A stretch of DNA of 64,000 nt from Anas platyrhynchos (lineage: Eukaryota > Chordata > Aves > Anseriformes > Anatidae): positions 18,809,501 to 18,873,500 of the forward strand of contig NC_092601.1 in the NCBI RefSeq assembly GCF_047663525.1, given 5' to 3'. The notes beneath the pieces were generated by a model. It was not told the origin of the DNA, made no database searches, and was given only the letters and a program-made list of their open reading frames with translations. This document shows positions 53,108 to 63,815 of this stretch, in pieces (position 1 is the stretch's first letter; the number at the start of each line of letters is the position of its first letter). A program made the position numbers and the translations under genes.

Positions 53108-56100
53108 TCACTCCAGCATGGCATCCAGCTGGTCCGCCAGGTCGTCGAACATGCTGCCGATGTCGTCCAGGATGCTCCCGGTGCTCTTCGACTCCACGGC
53201 AGAGCTGGGGACGGTTGGGGACGGGTGAGCACTGTGCACAGGGATGGCAGCACTCACCCTGCCCCGTGCCATGGCCCTGCTGTCCCTGGAACACCCCCAC
53301 ACAGCTGCCTCTGCCCCACGGTGCTCAGCAGTGTCCCCAGTGCCACCTCTCCAACACACACCCGGCTGTTACCACATGCTGGGGCCCCCCAGCCCATGGT
53401 GCTCCCCTCCAGGACCACGGTGGCACCTCTCCAGTGCCATGCCCACATCCCCTGCCCATGCCACACCAGCATGCTGTCCCCAGTGTCACCTCTCCATCAC
53501 CCTGTGCTCTTGCACAGCCCCAAGGTGCTCTGGCACGGTGTCTCCCTCGCTTTGCGCTCCGGCACAGCCCTGCTCCTGCCGTGCTTGCACAGCCCGACCC
53601 CACCTGCTCAGAACACTCCCCATCCCCATGCAGCCCCCTGCCCTCCCCCTATCCCCCCGCGCCCCCTTACTCTGCCGCCTGGCTGTCCTCCTGCTTGATC
53701 TTCTCCTCCACAGCCTGCAGCGCGGCAGCCAGGGACGCGCTGGTCTCCTCCAGCTTCTGCTGCACCAGCTCGGGGCTGGCGCTGTCGACGGAGGGGCCGG
53801 CGATGGCAGAGCGCGGCGGCTTCACCGGCACCTGCTGGGGCTGCGCGCCGGGCGAGAGGGGCTTGGCGGGGCTGGAGCAGAGCGAGGGCGGCGTGCTCGA
53901 GGGCTTGGCGGTGGCGCCCAGCTGCCTGGCGGGGGACGGCGCCGGCGTGGAGCCCGCGCTCACCGACTGGATGGCGGCGTGGGGCTTGGGGGGCTTGGGT
54001 GCCGTGGGGGGCGGCGTGGGCTTGGGGGACACCGGGGGCGGCGTGCCGTGGACGCGCTTCACCTCTGCGGAGAGAAGGGAGAGGGAGTGGGCAGGATGGT
54101 TGTGGTGCTGGCACAGCACCCTGCAGGGCACCGAGCTCCTCCACCTGGGGGGCACCCCACACCCTCCCTTGCCACGGACCTGCGGGCACCTACCTGGGCT
54201 GCCGGGGCTCGGGATGGGCACCTTTTTGGGGATGGGCACCGGTGGCCCAGGGACCTTCTGCGCCGGCTGCGTTAGCACGGGTTTGGGGGACACCGGCGGC
54301 TTGAAGGGCTTCTTGGGCTCAGCGGGCGGCGGGGGGTACTCGGGGCCGTCGGGGCGGGCAGCGGGCGGCGGGGTTGGGGGCGGCTCAGCCCCGCTCAGCT
54401 CAGAGGCTGGGCGCCGCTTGACGGTGCCGGTGCCGTTCTGGTAGACGGCGAGCGGGGCCGGCTCCAGCGCCGGCTCCTTGTCCTTGGCCTTGGGCCGGCG
54501 CTTGACGGTGTCGGACTCGGTGAGGATGAAGCGGACGCTGTCCTGCTGGCTCTGCCGGGCCCGGATCCGCCGCTTCAGCGTGGCGCTGGCCTCCACCTTG
54601 GCCAGGTCCCCGTGGCGGTGGGCCGGGGACAGCCCCTCGCCCGCCTCCACGCGGGCCGGCCCCAGGGGCCGCGGCCGCTGCTTGATGGTGAGGTTGCCGT
54701 CCTCGGCGAAGGGGATGGTGTCCGGGGAGCCACCGCGCTCAGCCCGCAGCCGCTCTCCGGGGCTCTCAGCGCCCGTCTCTGACCGCACGCTGTCGGCACG
54801 CTCACGCCGGGCGGCCGCCACCAGCCCGGTGACGGGGCCGCTGATGGTCCGGCGCCGGTTCACCACCTCCCCGTCCAGCCCGATGGCCTCCTTGTGCTTG
54901 ACAGTGGCCAGGACAGTGGCCACGCGGGCGCGCTCAGGGCTGCCCGGGGGGGCTCCCGGCTGCAGGTAGTAGCCCTCGGGTGCCTTTGCTGGCCCTGGCA
55001 CACCGGCTCCAGGCGGCTTCTGCAGGGCCAGCGCCCGGGCCCCGCCGCCGATGGAGGACATCTCCAGCATGGCCGCGATGCTCCGCACACTGCCGGCGCT
55101 GCCCGTGTCCACGCTGCCGCCCAGGTCGCTGGCTCGCCGCTGCTCCCGGCGGCTCTCCGCCTCGGCGGCGGGGGGGCCAGCGGCTGCCTCACCCTCACCC
55201 TCCTTGGGGAAGTCCTCGGCCATGCCGGCGCTGGAGATGGCGGAGCTGGAGCGCTTGGGCGGGGGTGGTGGGGGCCCCTTCTTCTTGGGGCGGACGGCGA
55301 AGGACTGGCTGCGGTTGACGTTCTTGTCACCACCAGCGGGGGCCCGCACCGAGTGGCTGCGCCCCACGCGCCGCTGGACGGTGGCGTAGGGCCCCGCGTC
55401 GGGCACCAGCAGCTCGTCCCGCTCCTGCTCGCTGTCGGAGGCGGCGTAGCGGTTCAGGCTGTGCGCTCGCTTTTTTGGCCGCCCCGGCTCCTCCTCGCCC
55501 TCGCCCGCCGGCGGCAGGCACAGCACCGGCACCGAGACGGGCAGGACGGGCACCCCCGGGGGGGCCCCCTCGCCCTCGGCGGGCTGCGGCAGGACGTAGG
55601 CGAAACCACGGTGCGTGGGCGACTGGGGCAGGGAGCGGGGTGACGCGGGGCGCTCGCCCGGCGGCAGCAGCTGCGGGGTGGGCTTCACCTTGGCGGTGGC
55701 GTGGGGCACCACTGGGCCCTGCGGGGAGGGGGGCCGTGGCTTGCCGGGGGTCTGCGGTGGTGTCAGGTGCCCGGAGGCGGGTGGGAAGGGCTGCCGGGGC
55801 TTGCCAGGCACTGGTGGAACGCTGGCACGCTTGACGGAGTGGCCGTGCCGTTGTGGTCGTGCCTCTTTGGGCGGCGCGGGGGGGCCCTCGGCAGCCCCCT
55901 CTGCCAGGTACTCCTGGCTCTTGGAGATGGCGGCAGCGGCGGGGGCTCGGGGGCCGTCCCCCAGCAGCTCCTGCGAGCTGCTCATCAGCCTGGTGCGGCC
56001 GCCCAGCCCCGGGGGCGAGCGGTAGCCAGGGGCCGAGGGGTTCGTGGGCTTCTCGGGGGGTTCCTCGGGGCCTTCGCCCGTTATGGCCACCTGCAGCTCG

Positions 56101-59100
56101 CTGCTGAGCTCGCTGTCCTGGAAGGTGGTCATCTTGGGCGACTGGCACTCGGGCGGCTCAGGCGGGGGGGACTCGATGGCCAGCACCTCCGGGCCCGCTG
56201 CTGCCTTCCTCTTCAGCGTGCCTGGCTCGTACTTGCCCAGCTCGGCCCGCTGCAGCTCCGCCAGCTTCTTTACCGCCAGCATCAGCTTCTTCTGGTGGCC
56301 TGGGGGCAGCACACGGTGTCAGTGCCGCGGCAAGGGGGCCGGGGCTGCCGCGGTGCCGTGGCACGGGACCTTACCCAGCTTGGTGATGCCGATCTCCTGC
56401 AGGTCCTCCCAGGTGATGTCGGTGATGAAGTCGATGTTCTCATAGCCGTTCTCCACCAGCAGCTTGTAGTACTGGGACAGGCCGATCATGGAGAGCCACA
56501 GCGCCAGGTTGGCCTAGGGGGTGCGGGACACGGCTCAGCGCCAGCTTGCACCGAGGTCCGGCCCCCGGCACGCACGGTGCCCCTGCCACGTGAATGTCCC
56601 CAAGCCTTTGGGGGACATCTCTGTGCTCTGCAAGCCCCCCAGCTGGTGGGGCAGTGTCAGGGCACGTGTGGTGTCACACCCAGTGGGACGGGGCAGAGGG
56701 GCCGTGCCGTAGGGGTCCCAGCACCACTCTGGATCAGCGCACCCGGCCCCGCGCCGCCCTTACCGGCTTGTACTCCGGCAGCCACTCGGGGATGTTGAGG
56801 TTGTTGATCTCGGAGGCGATTTTCTTCCTGTGTCCCGGCTTGGTGACACCGATGGCCGTGAGGTCCTGAGGTAGAAAGGGGTCAGCATTGCCCCGCACTG
56901 GCCACGTCCCCCTCCCGGTGCCAGTGGCCAGTCCCGGTGCCCCCACGGCCTCACCTCCGGTGTCATCCGGCTGATGGTGGTGATGTCGTAGCCAGCATTG
57001 ATGAAGTTGGGTGCGTAGAGCTGCAGCTGGAACTTGCACAACCACTGGTACACGGCCTCTGAGCTCTGGAGCGAGAGGGGCAGCACGGCTCGGGGCTGCC
57101 CTAGGGACAGGGACCCACCGCCCCTGTCCTTGGCACGGCCCCTGTGCGCCCCGTGAGCTGTGCCCACATCCAGCTGCGGGCTGGCGGAGGCTCAGATCTG
57201 GCACTGCAGAGGGGTCCCAGGGCTTGGGGCACCCCATGGGCACGGCATCGTGGCCAGCACCCAGAGCCAGCACCCAGAGCTGTGCCAGCCTCAGTGGCTG
57301 TGGCATGGCTCTGCCAAGGTGCTAACAGCCACGGGTGCAAGGGTGGCCCTGCTGGTGCCCCTTGTCACCACCCCCAGTGCTCCCTGCTCACCTTCCCCTC
57401 CGAAGGTGGCTCCATCTTCTTCAGCTGCTGCTCGGCGGCCGGCTGGGGGGCATAGGGGGAGCTGGCCACGCTCTGCGACCGTGAGGAGCCTGCCGGGGAG
57501 GCGGTGGTCAGCAGGGGCCAGGGCCGTGCAGCCTCGTGGGGCTGGGGTCCCGGCCAGGCCCTCCCCACCACTGCCCTGTGCTGCAGCCCCCGGGTGCTGG
57601 CTGGGCAGGATGGGGAGCAAAGCCTCTGCCAGGAGCAGGGTGGCACAGCCACGTCCCTGGGGCAGTGGGGCCAGGGCAGAGGAGAGCCACCTCCGAGCCC
57701 ACAGAGCCCTGAGCCCGGCAGCACACCCCGGGGTGCCCTTACCCAGGCTCTGCTCCCCAGGACGGTCACAACCCCGCAGTGCTGATGCCCAGCAGGGCTG
57801 GCAGCTGGGCTGTCCCCAGCCTTACAGCGGTGGCTGCATTGGCACAGGGTCCTCCTGGACCCTCCCTGGCCCCGTGCCATGGGGCACACAGCTCCTGGTG
57901 CCGGGGCAAAGCTGGGGCAGCGAGGGGATGGTGCTCACCTGCGTGGCTCAGAGCCAGAAGAGCCCCAGCCCAGCCCGGGCTGGGGAGCTGCAATGCCCTC
58001 TGCTGAGCACAGCCAGGAGCAGAGGGACCCAGCAGGGGCTGGATCCCCCTCTAGAGCTGGTCTTGGCTGCCCACATCCCCCAGGAGCAGCCTGAGGGGTC
58101 CTGCTGCCCAAAGCCATCCGTGCCTGCTCCTCTGGCCCTGCCACCAGCCCAGGACTGGGCTCAGCCTCACTGCAGCGAGGAGCCCCCGCCGGGGACAGCA
58201 GGCTGCCACGGGCTGCCTTGCCCCCAGGGCCCCAGCAGAGACCCCCCAAGGCATCCCCACTGCTCCCATCCCATGGACGGTGGCCGTCACCAGCCCTGCG
58301 GGTGGCAAGGGCTGCCCAGAAATCTCTGCCTCATATCTCGAATCTGGATCAACAACAGCCTCCCCTTCCCCCTGCTGGCAAGCGCGTCCTCCTCGCCTGT
58401 GTCCCCGCACTGTGTGTGAGCAGCCTCCCTGCTTGTGGCTGTGTGTGTGTGTGTGTGCGCGTGCGCAGCCCTCTGGCACCTGCATCCCAGCTGCGTGTGC
58501 ATCCTCCTTGCGTGTTTCTGTGTGTGTATGTGTGTGTGTGTCTGTGTGTTTGTGCCCCCCCCGTGTGCGCGCATCCCCCTTGTGCGTGCATCTCCTGGCG
58601 CCCGCACCTCCTGTGCGTGGGCAGCCGCCTCCCACGTGCCTCCCCCTGCCATGTGCCTCCCCCTCGCGTCTGCACCCCCCTCGCGTGGGCACCTTCCCCA
58701 TGTGCGCATCCCCCTGGTGTCTGCACCCCCCCCGCTGCGCGCAGCCCCCCATGATGCCGGCACCCCCTCCCCGGTGATGCGCGTCCCCCCTGCACGCAGC
58801 TCCGCAGCCCGGGCACCCCCTGCCCGTCAGCCCCCGCCTGCGCGGCTCCCACCTGCGCCCCCCACGTGCCTCCCCCGCAGCGTGGGCAGCCCCCGGCCGA
58901 GCCCCCCGGGCGGCGAGGCGGCGGCGGGGGGCCCGGGTTTGGAAGGGGCCGGGGAGCTCTCTCGCCCCCGCTGCCCGCCCGCGCCGCCCCCCCCGCGGTG
59001 CCCCCACTAACCGAGGCAGGAGAAGGCCTGGCAGCAGCCGAAAGGCGAGAGAGTCATTTTTTACCCACACGTTTTCTTCTTGCGCCGGGCGCCGTGGCAA

Positions 59101-62100
59101 TAAAAAAAAAGACAAATCACTCAATCCACGGCAAGCCCGCGGCGGGGCCAGGGCTCCTCCTGCTCCCAGCAGCCGGGCGGCCGGCGGCACGCACCTGCGG
59201 GGATGTCCTGCGCCTTGGCCGGCCCATCGCCCACGGCAGCATCTTGCGCAGAAGCCTTCTGGGAAAGGACCGTTGCCAGCAGCTGAAAAACACCCCGGGA
59301 AGGGGGGGAGAGCAGGCAGGAGTGAGGCGAGCGGGCGCCCGGGGGGGGCGGCGGGCTCGGGGGGTGCGCGCGGCTCGGGCGCTGCGGGTGCTGCAGGGAG
59401 GGGCGCAGCGGGTTTGGGCTGCGGCGGGGAGAGCGGGAGAAGCGCTCGCAGCACAGATGGTGCCTCGCGGGCGGCGGGAGCCTGCAGCACCGCGGCACCC
59501 CGAATCCAGCCTGACGCACGCCCGGAGCAGGCTGCCAGCGTGGCCCCTCCGTCTGCACGGCGGTGCCGCAGTGGTCATCGGCACGGGGCCTGGCGCAGGG
59601 GCATGGGGACACGCAGAGCTCAACGCCCGGCTGGCTCTGGCATCATGCGGGCACTGCTGTGGGGAGGTGGGCTCGTGGGGCTCCTCGGGATGGGATGTTG
59701 TGGGCAGGGGCTGCGGTGGGCAGTGCACAGAGGGCAGGGGGCAGAGAGCTATGGCACAGCATGCAGTGCACAGTGAGCAGGGTGTGATGTGCAGTGTGTA
59801 ATGCACAGTGTGCAGTGTGTAATATGCAGTGTGCAATGTGCAATGTGTGCTGTGTAATGTGCAGCGTGTGCCGTGCAAAGTGCAGTGTGTGCCATGCAGC
59901 GGGCAGCAGTGCCCGGCGCAGGAGCGTGCAGCAGGCAGATGGCAGCGTGCAGCGCGTGGCTGCAGCGGGCGGGCGGCAGTGCGCAGCGAGCAGTGCAGTG
60001 CGCGGCGCAGACGCAGCCTCAGAGAGGCAGCAGAGACGCACGCCTCCGGCCTGGGCCACACGCTGCTCAGTGCCGGGGGCTGAGCTCAGCCAGCAGCCGG
60101 GGCTGGCAGGGAGGGGACACGCTGCCGTGGCAGTGGCAGCCACGCTGGGTGCCAGCAGCACCGGGCTGAGCATTAATCTGAGCAGGGACCCGGGGGCACC
60201 GCTCAGGATGGGGTCACGGCTGCCCAAGGAGCCAAGTCCTGCCCCCGAGCAGGTGCCGATGCCGGAGCCGGGTGCCACCTGGAGCCCCCACCCCGTGCCC
60301 AGCCTTACCTTGACGCCCTCGGAGCCGGCGTGCAGGGCGTGCGCCCCGCTGCCCGCGCTCTGCCCGCTCCCCGAGCTGCGAGCCGAGGCCACACTGCCCG
60401 TGCTGCCCAGGCTGCTGCGGTCGCCACCTGTGCAAGGAGAGGAGAAGGCATCAGGGCCCCGAGCACACAGCCGGGCAGGGGAACACCGCGGCGTCACGCT
60501 GCGTCCTGGCGCGGGCTGCCCTGGGGACAGGGAGCTGGCAGCACGTGCCCACCGTACCTGCGAAGGGTTTCCGCAGCACCCAGATCTCCTCGGTGGGAGC
60601 CGGCGCGGCCGATCCGCCCTGCGACGGGGAGAGGTGGGACGGGCTCATGTCGGCCCCCCGGGACCCTTGGTGGCAGAGCAGAGAGAGCGGCCGTCAGGCG
60701 TGCGTGGCCCCAGTGCGCTGGGGCTCGCATCAGGGTGGCATGGGGAGAGGCGAGCCCCGGCCCCAGGTCCGTCAGCACCAAATGCAGGGAAAAAAAGAAC
60801 AGTCAAAGGTTTTCAGGAGATGCCTGAGGGGGGGGACACAGCGCTGTCCTTGGTTCCCAACCTCCCCGAGTAGCCAGCACAGGGTGACAGGGAGGACAAG
60901 TGGCTGTCTCCAGGACCCTGTCCTGCAGGGCACCCCATCCCTGCCACCAAGCAGGGACAGAGCCCTGCAGGGTGTCCCAGTGGTGCAGCTCAGCCTGGGC
61001 AGGGGACAGAGCCGTGCTGTCCCCATGCAGAGCAAGATGGGGACATGAACCATTGAGGGGGACAGGACTGGGCACCCCGCTGTCCCCAGCCGAGGTGGCT
61101 CTGCTATCCCACTGTGGCCACCTGCACCCATCGGGTGGAGGGCGCTGTGTGGAGCCAGGCACCAGGGTGCTGTGCACCCCAAGCTCCCCAGGGTGCCCCA
61201 GGGCAGCCAGTGACGAGGGTGACAGCTGCGGGTGAGGGGACCCGGCCCCCACGCAGGTGCAGCTTCAGGACCACCCCAGAAGCGCCCCTCGACCAGCACT
61301 GCGCTCCTCCCCACTGCCCCAGCCCCGCCAGGCCCCGCTCACACCGGGGACAGCCGGGGGGTCCCAGTGCTGGATGGGCCCCGGGCTGACCCCCTGGGGT
61401 GACACTGGGGTGCAGAACAGCATCAGATGGTGGTGGAGAACGGCCCCGCGCTGCCCGAGGGCCCCGCCAAAGCCCCCGGTGCCGGGCTCTGCGCCTTCCT
61501 CCCCGCTGCTGCTGCAGCCACGCTCAGCCATTAAACCTCTGGCCCAGCGCACAGCCGGGCTGGAGCGCAGGGCAGATGGTGCAAGGTGATAAATTCCCTG
61601 CAGGAGCGTGAGCAGGAAGCCAACAGGCACGCTGCTGTCAGGCTGGGACGTGCCCACGCTGCGTGCCGCAGCCAGCGAGGAGCTCGCTGTGCCGGGGTGC
61701 GTGGGGCTCAGCACCACCCGACCCAGAGAGAAAACCTCGGGAGGGAGCAGCGCTGCGCCCTTGTCCCCATCGCTCCGGGAAGCCACGAGCGTGGCCAGCC
61801 CAGTGCTCCTCCAACACAACGCGCGCTGCCACGGCTCGTGTGAGCACCCCAACCCCAAAGAGCCAACCCCAAACTGCCACGGCAGCACACCCAGGCTGCA
61901 CCCCCAGGGAGCCCTGGGCACGTATCCGCCCTCCTGGCTGTCCCAGCACGGGCACCTCCAGTGCCACCACCCGACCAACAGCGCCTGTCACCTGCCTGTG
62001 CCACGGGGACAGCGCCCAGGCTGCAGCCGGGCACTGCCTGCACGGAGCCGGTCCCGAGAGCATCCCCTGGGAAATGCTCCAGCTGCTGAGCCCTTCCCTG

Positions 62101-62895
62101 CTCCGAGCGCACAGCCCCGGCCCCGTGAGCTCAGACACCCAGCAGGAGCTGGGCTGCCCAGGGCAGGGGCTCACCTCCCAGCCAGCCCCATGAGCACGGC
62201 CCCGCACCCCCGACACCCCCTGGTGGGACGTTTTGGGGCTCCCTACAGATGCTGCAGGCTGTGTGCACAGCGCACGCGGCCAGGGGGCTCAGCACTGCCC
62301 GGGGGGAGCAGGATGTGCCCGCGGAGGGGCCTGGGCACAGCGGGGCCACGGCTGCGCCGGGAGGGGAGGGCGGCGGAGGGGCTGGGTCTGCATGCACGCG
62401 GGCACACACCCGCACACACTCGCACACACACGTCCTCCCGCATGCACACACGCATGCACACGCCTGCATGCACACACATGCGTGCACACGCACTGGCACA
62501 CGGCTGCATGCACACGCACGCACGTGCACACACCCGCAGACACGCCCGCAGCCGCGTGCAAGCACACGGCAGGCAGCGAGGCACGGGGGAGAGGAGCCGA
62601 GCGGAAAGAAAAAGAACAGAAAACACACTTCAAAGGAAAAGAACGAAATCCATCGAGAATGAAGCGAGCGGTGAACTACCTGGTCCGTAACGCGGCTCGT
62701 CGGCACTGCTAGGGGAGAGCCTGTGATAGCCAAAGGAACTGAAAAGAGTCTGATGGGAATGTGGTGGTGGAGGTGGAGGTGGAGGCAGGGAATGGAACGG
62801 ATGGGACGAGGCGTCACCGTTTAGCACAGCAGCCCCGTAAGCCGGGAGCGGGATCTTTTGGTAGTGTTGGGGGATTGTTACAGTCTCCCATGAAC
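53108..62895 (-). CDS. CASKIN1: CASKIN1, CASK-interacting synaptic scaffold (3' part, eleven coding exons)
   Basis: CASKIN1 binds CASK at neuronal synapses and polymerises through tandem SAM domains. Minus-strand exons in transcript order: 62895-62680 (cassette), 60665-60558, 60427-60309, 59282-59195, 57489-57392, 57065-56955, 56865-56764, 56513-56375, 56299-54194, 54064-53671 and 53204-53108 (TGA). Phases join to about 1191 residues. In order: a Pro-rich cassette; the CASK-binding motif [10 protein letters not shown]; the linker [20 protein letters not shown]1 ([20 protein letters not shown] onward); SAM2 ([20 protein letters not shown] onward); a long basic, Pro/Ser-rich region with many PxxP motifs and a run of six prolines; and the conserved C-terminus [20 protein letters not shown]. 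The order matches human CASKIN1. The six ankyrin repeats and the SH3 domain lie upstream, beyond 64 kb. Confidence 0.95.
53205..53670 (-). other. CASKIN1: CASKIN1 last intron
   Basis: 466 nt between the donor GCAGA/GTAAGG and the acceptor CCCCAG. It is C-rich with scattered CCCAGTG-type words. No exon or structured RNA is seen. Confidence 0.7.
54065..54193 (-). other. CASKIN1: Short in-frame, stop-free CASKIN1 intron
   Basis: A 129-nt GT-AG intron (43 codons) has no in-frame stop, so its retention would simply insert 43 residues between SPGSP and EVKRVHG. Confidence 0.7.
54194..56299 (-). other. CASKIN1: CASKIN1 giant proline-rich exon
   Basis: 2106 nt encode the end of SAM2 and then a disordered basic Pro/Ser-rich tract with [31 protein letters not shown] and [15 protein letters not shown]. 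Its very high GC makes long shadow frames on the plus strand. Confidence 0.92.
56375..57065 (-). other. CASKIN1: CASKIN1 tandem SAM domains
   Basis: SAM1 spans exons 57065-56955 and 56865-56764 (ending PEWLPEYKP); SAM2 spans 56513-56375 and the first codons of 56299-54194 ([16 protein letters not shown]). In CASKIN1 the pair forms head-to-tail helical polymers. Confidence 0.9.
58441..58466. repeat. (TG)n microsatellite
   Basis: GTGTGTGT run becoming GCGCGTGCGC, in a CASKIN1 intron. Confidence 0.85.
58519..58554. repeat. (TG)n microsatellite, interrupted
   Basis: TGTGTGTATGTGTGTGTGTC and a further TGTGTGTTTGTG. Confidence 0.8.
59283..60308 (-). other. CASKIN1: CASKIN1 intron with GTGCAGTG minisatellite
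   Basis: About 1 kb between the exons at 60309 and 59282, holding the repeat at 59761-59900. No exon is recognised. Confidence 0.6.
59761..59900. repeat. Degenerate GTGTGCAGTG/GTGTAATGTGCA tandem repeat
   Basis: About 140 nt of 8-12-nt words (TGCACAGTG, GTGTGCAGTG, GTGTAATGTGC) repeated with variation. Confidence 0.8.
60558..60665 (-). other. CASKIN1: CASKIN1 exon with the CASK-binding motif
   Basis: The exon uses a CACCAAG acceptor and encodes [17 protein letters not shown] and then [13 protein letters not shown]. The EEIWVLRK motif (about 60568-60591) is the CASK CaM-kinase-domain ligand shared with Mint1. The upstream split codon (phase 1) fits human KRAGSRAG at the end of the SH3 exon. 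Confidence 0.85.
62388..62570. repeat. Degenerate (CA)n / GCATGCACAC repeat
   Basis: CACACACC, GCATGCACAC and CGCACACAC words over about 180 nt. Confidence 0.85.
62391..62512 (-). promoter_or_regulatory. Cluster of five UGCAUG (RBFOX) motifs
   Basis: Read on the transcript strand, TGCATG occurs at 62512-62507, 62472-62467, 62458-62453, 62446-62441 and 62396-62391, that is 168-289 nt downstream of the cassette exon's 5' splice site. Downstream UGCAUG commonly promotes neuronal exon inclusion. The motifs sit in a CA-rich repeat, so chance expansion is possible. Confidence 0.5.
62680..62895 (-). CDS. CASKIN1: CASKIN1 candidate cassette exon, 216 nt, phase 1-1
   Basis: Acceptor TTTTATTATCAG/GTTC and weak donor CCAG/GTAGTT bound a 216-nt open frame (72 codons) containing [20 protein letters not shown], then [20 protein letters not shown] and [10 protein letters not shown]. 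Both borders are phase 1, as is the next exon's acceptor, so the exon can be skipped without a frameshift. It would add a Pro-rich segment between the SH3 domain and the CASK-binding motif. I do not recall it in the canonical human protein, but it may exist in other isoforms. Confidence 0.72.
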
Positions 62896-62904
62896 CTGAT
62901 AATA

Positions 62905-63060
62905 AAACATAACAAGAGACAAAATGAAAAGAATAAAAATAACAGAGACACGTTCAGCGCCACCAAAAAAAAAAAAAAAAAAGGAAAAGAAAAAAAATAA
63001 AAATAAAGAAAAAAAATAAAGAAAATGAAAATAAAAAAGCAGCAAACCAAAGAAGCAACC
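62905..63060 (-). promoter_or_regulatory. Very long pyrimidine tract upstream of the cassette exon
   Basis: On the transcript strand the roughly 150 nt before the cassette acceptor are dominated by T-runs with TTCTTT, TTTCTTTT and TTTTCCTTTT words (plus strand A-rich, 62966-63040). Such tracts bind PTB-family repressors. The A-run also suggests an old poly(A) insertion. Confidence 0.45.
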
Positions 63061-63524
63061 AAAGAGACGTGGAGAAGCCAGAACCGAGACCCAACCAAGG
63101 AGGAGCTGAGCCAAGGAGCAGCAGCGGGAGCTCAGTGCGTGGCACAGCGCAGCGGCAGGTACGGCCTGGGGGCACATCCCACGGACCCACTGCTGTCCCG
63201 TGGCCGGGGACAGGCACAGGGCAGCCCTGCGCTCAAGGCAGCGGCATTGCCGGGTGCTCCGGGAGCCGGGGGGCTCCAGGTCCCGCTGCCTGCGGGGCCA
63301 TCTCGGGGGGAGCAGGGCTGTGGGCACAGCTGGGGCTGGCTGGCCGAGCCCTGGAGCAGCCCATGCCCGAGCCCCTGAGCTGCGTGGGGCTGCGCTCAGC
63401 TGCTGGGATTGCTACAAGATCCAGGACCCTGGAAACACCACCGCGACAGAGCTGGCACAGGAGACACGGACCTCAGCCCCGCAGCACCGGCACGCAACCC
63501 GCTCCTGGGCAGAGGGCAGCTCTG

Positions 63525-63567
63525 CAGCCCCACAGCCCCACAGCCCCACAGCCCCACAGCCCCACAG
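63525..63567. repeat. Tandem repeat, 8-nt unit CAGCCCCA
   Basis: About five perfect copies in a row. Confidence 0.9.
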
Positions 63568-63783
63568 CTGCTGCAGGCTCTCACAGCTCCACTCCCCACA
63601 GACCCCACCAAAACGCCACTGCCTCCTGCCTGCGCCCCATGGCACACCAGGGGCACACGGGGCTGGGAGCACGCCACTCGATGCGGTGCCTTTGAACACA
63701 TCAGGGCTGTGCCAGCCCCGCTGCAGTGCTCCCAGCATCAGGCACCACCAGGGCCAGCCCTGGGAACGCGTGTCCTGCGGGAA

Positions 63784-63815
63784 TGGGGACAGGGACAGGG
63801 ATGGGGACAGGGCAG
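63784..63815. repeat. Short GGGGACAGGGA tandem repeat
   Basis: GGGGACAGGGACAGGGATGG then GGACAGGGCAGGGG; G-rich low complexity. Confidence 0.65.

Larger units (their letters stand above)
57490..59194 (-). other. CASKIN1: CASKIN1 intron with (TG)n tracts
   Basis: 1.7 kb, GC-rich, with two TG microsatellites (58441-58466 and 58519-58554). Plus-strand open frames here are shadows. No exon passes phase and splice tests. Confidence 0.6.
60666..62679 (-). other. CASKIN1: CASKIN1 intron downstream of the cassette exon
   Basis: 2.0 kb. Next to the cassette donor lies a minus-strand pyrimidine-rich stretch (62590-62660), then a CA-rich block with five UGCAUG motifs. The rest is GC-rich with shadow frames only. 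Confidence 0.6.

Noticed and set aside
52966-54444. A 492-residue plus-strand open frame
   Set aside because: It lies antisense to CASKIN1 coding exons, has shadow composition (Cys/Pro/Gly-rich) and no recognisable domain; the minus-strand frame is the real gene.
56300-56374. 75-nt CASKIN1 intron considered as another in-frame retained intron
   Set aside because: It contains an in-frame TGA, so retention would truncate SAM2.
55701-56798. A 365-residue plus-strand open frame and its neighbours over 53-57 kb
   Set aside because: Mirror frames of the very GC-rich CASKIN1 exons; they cross CASKIN1 splice sites and match no family I know.
58051-60061. Long minus-strand frames (479 and 314 residues) over CASKIN1 introns
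   Set aside because: Driven by (TG)n and other repeats (runs of HTHTHT, LHTAH); they ignore the splice sites that give a phase-consistent CASKIN1.
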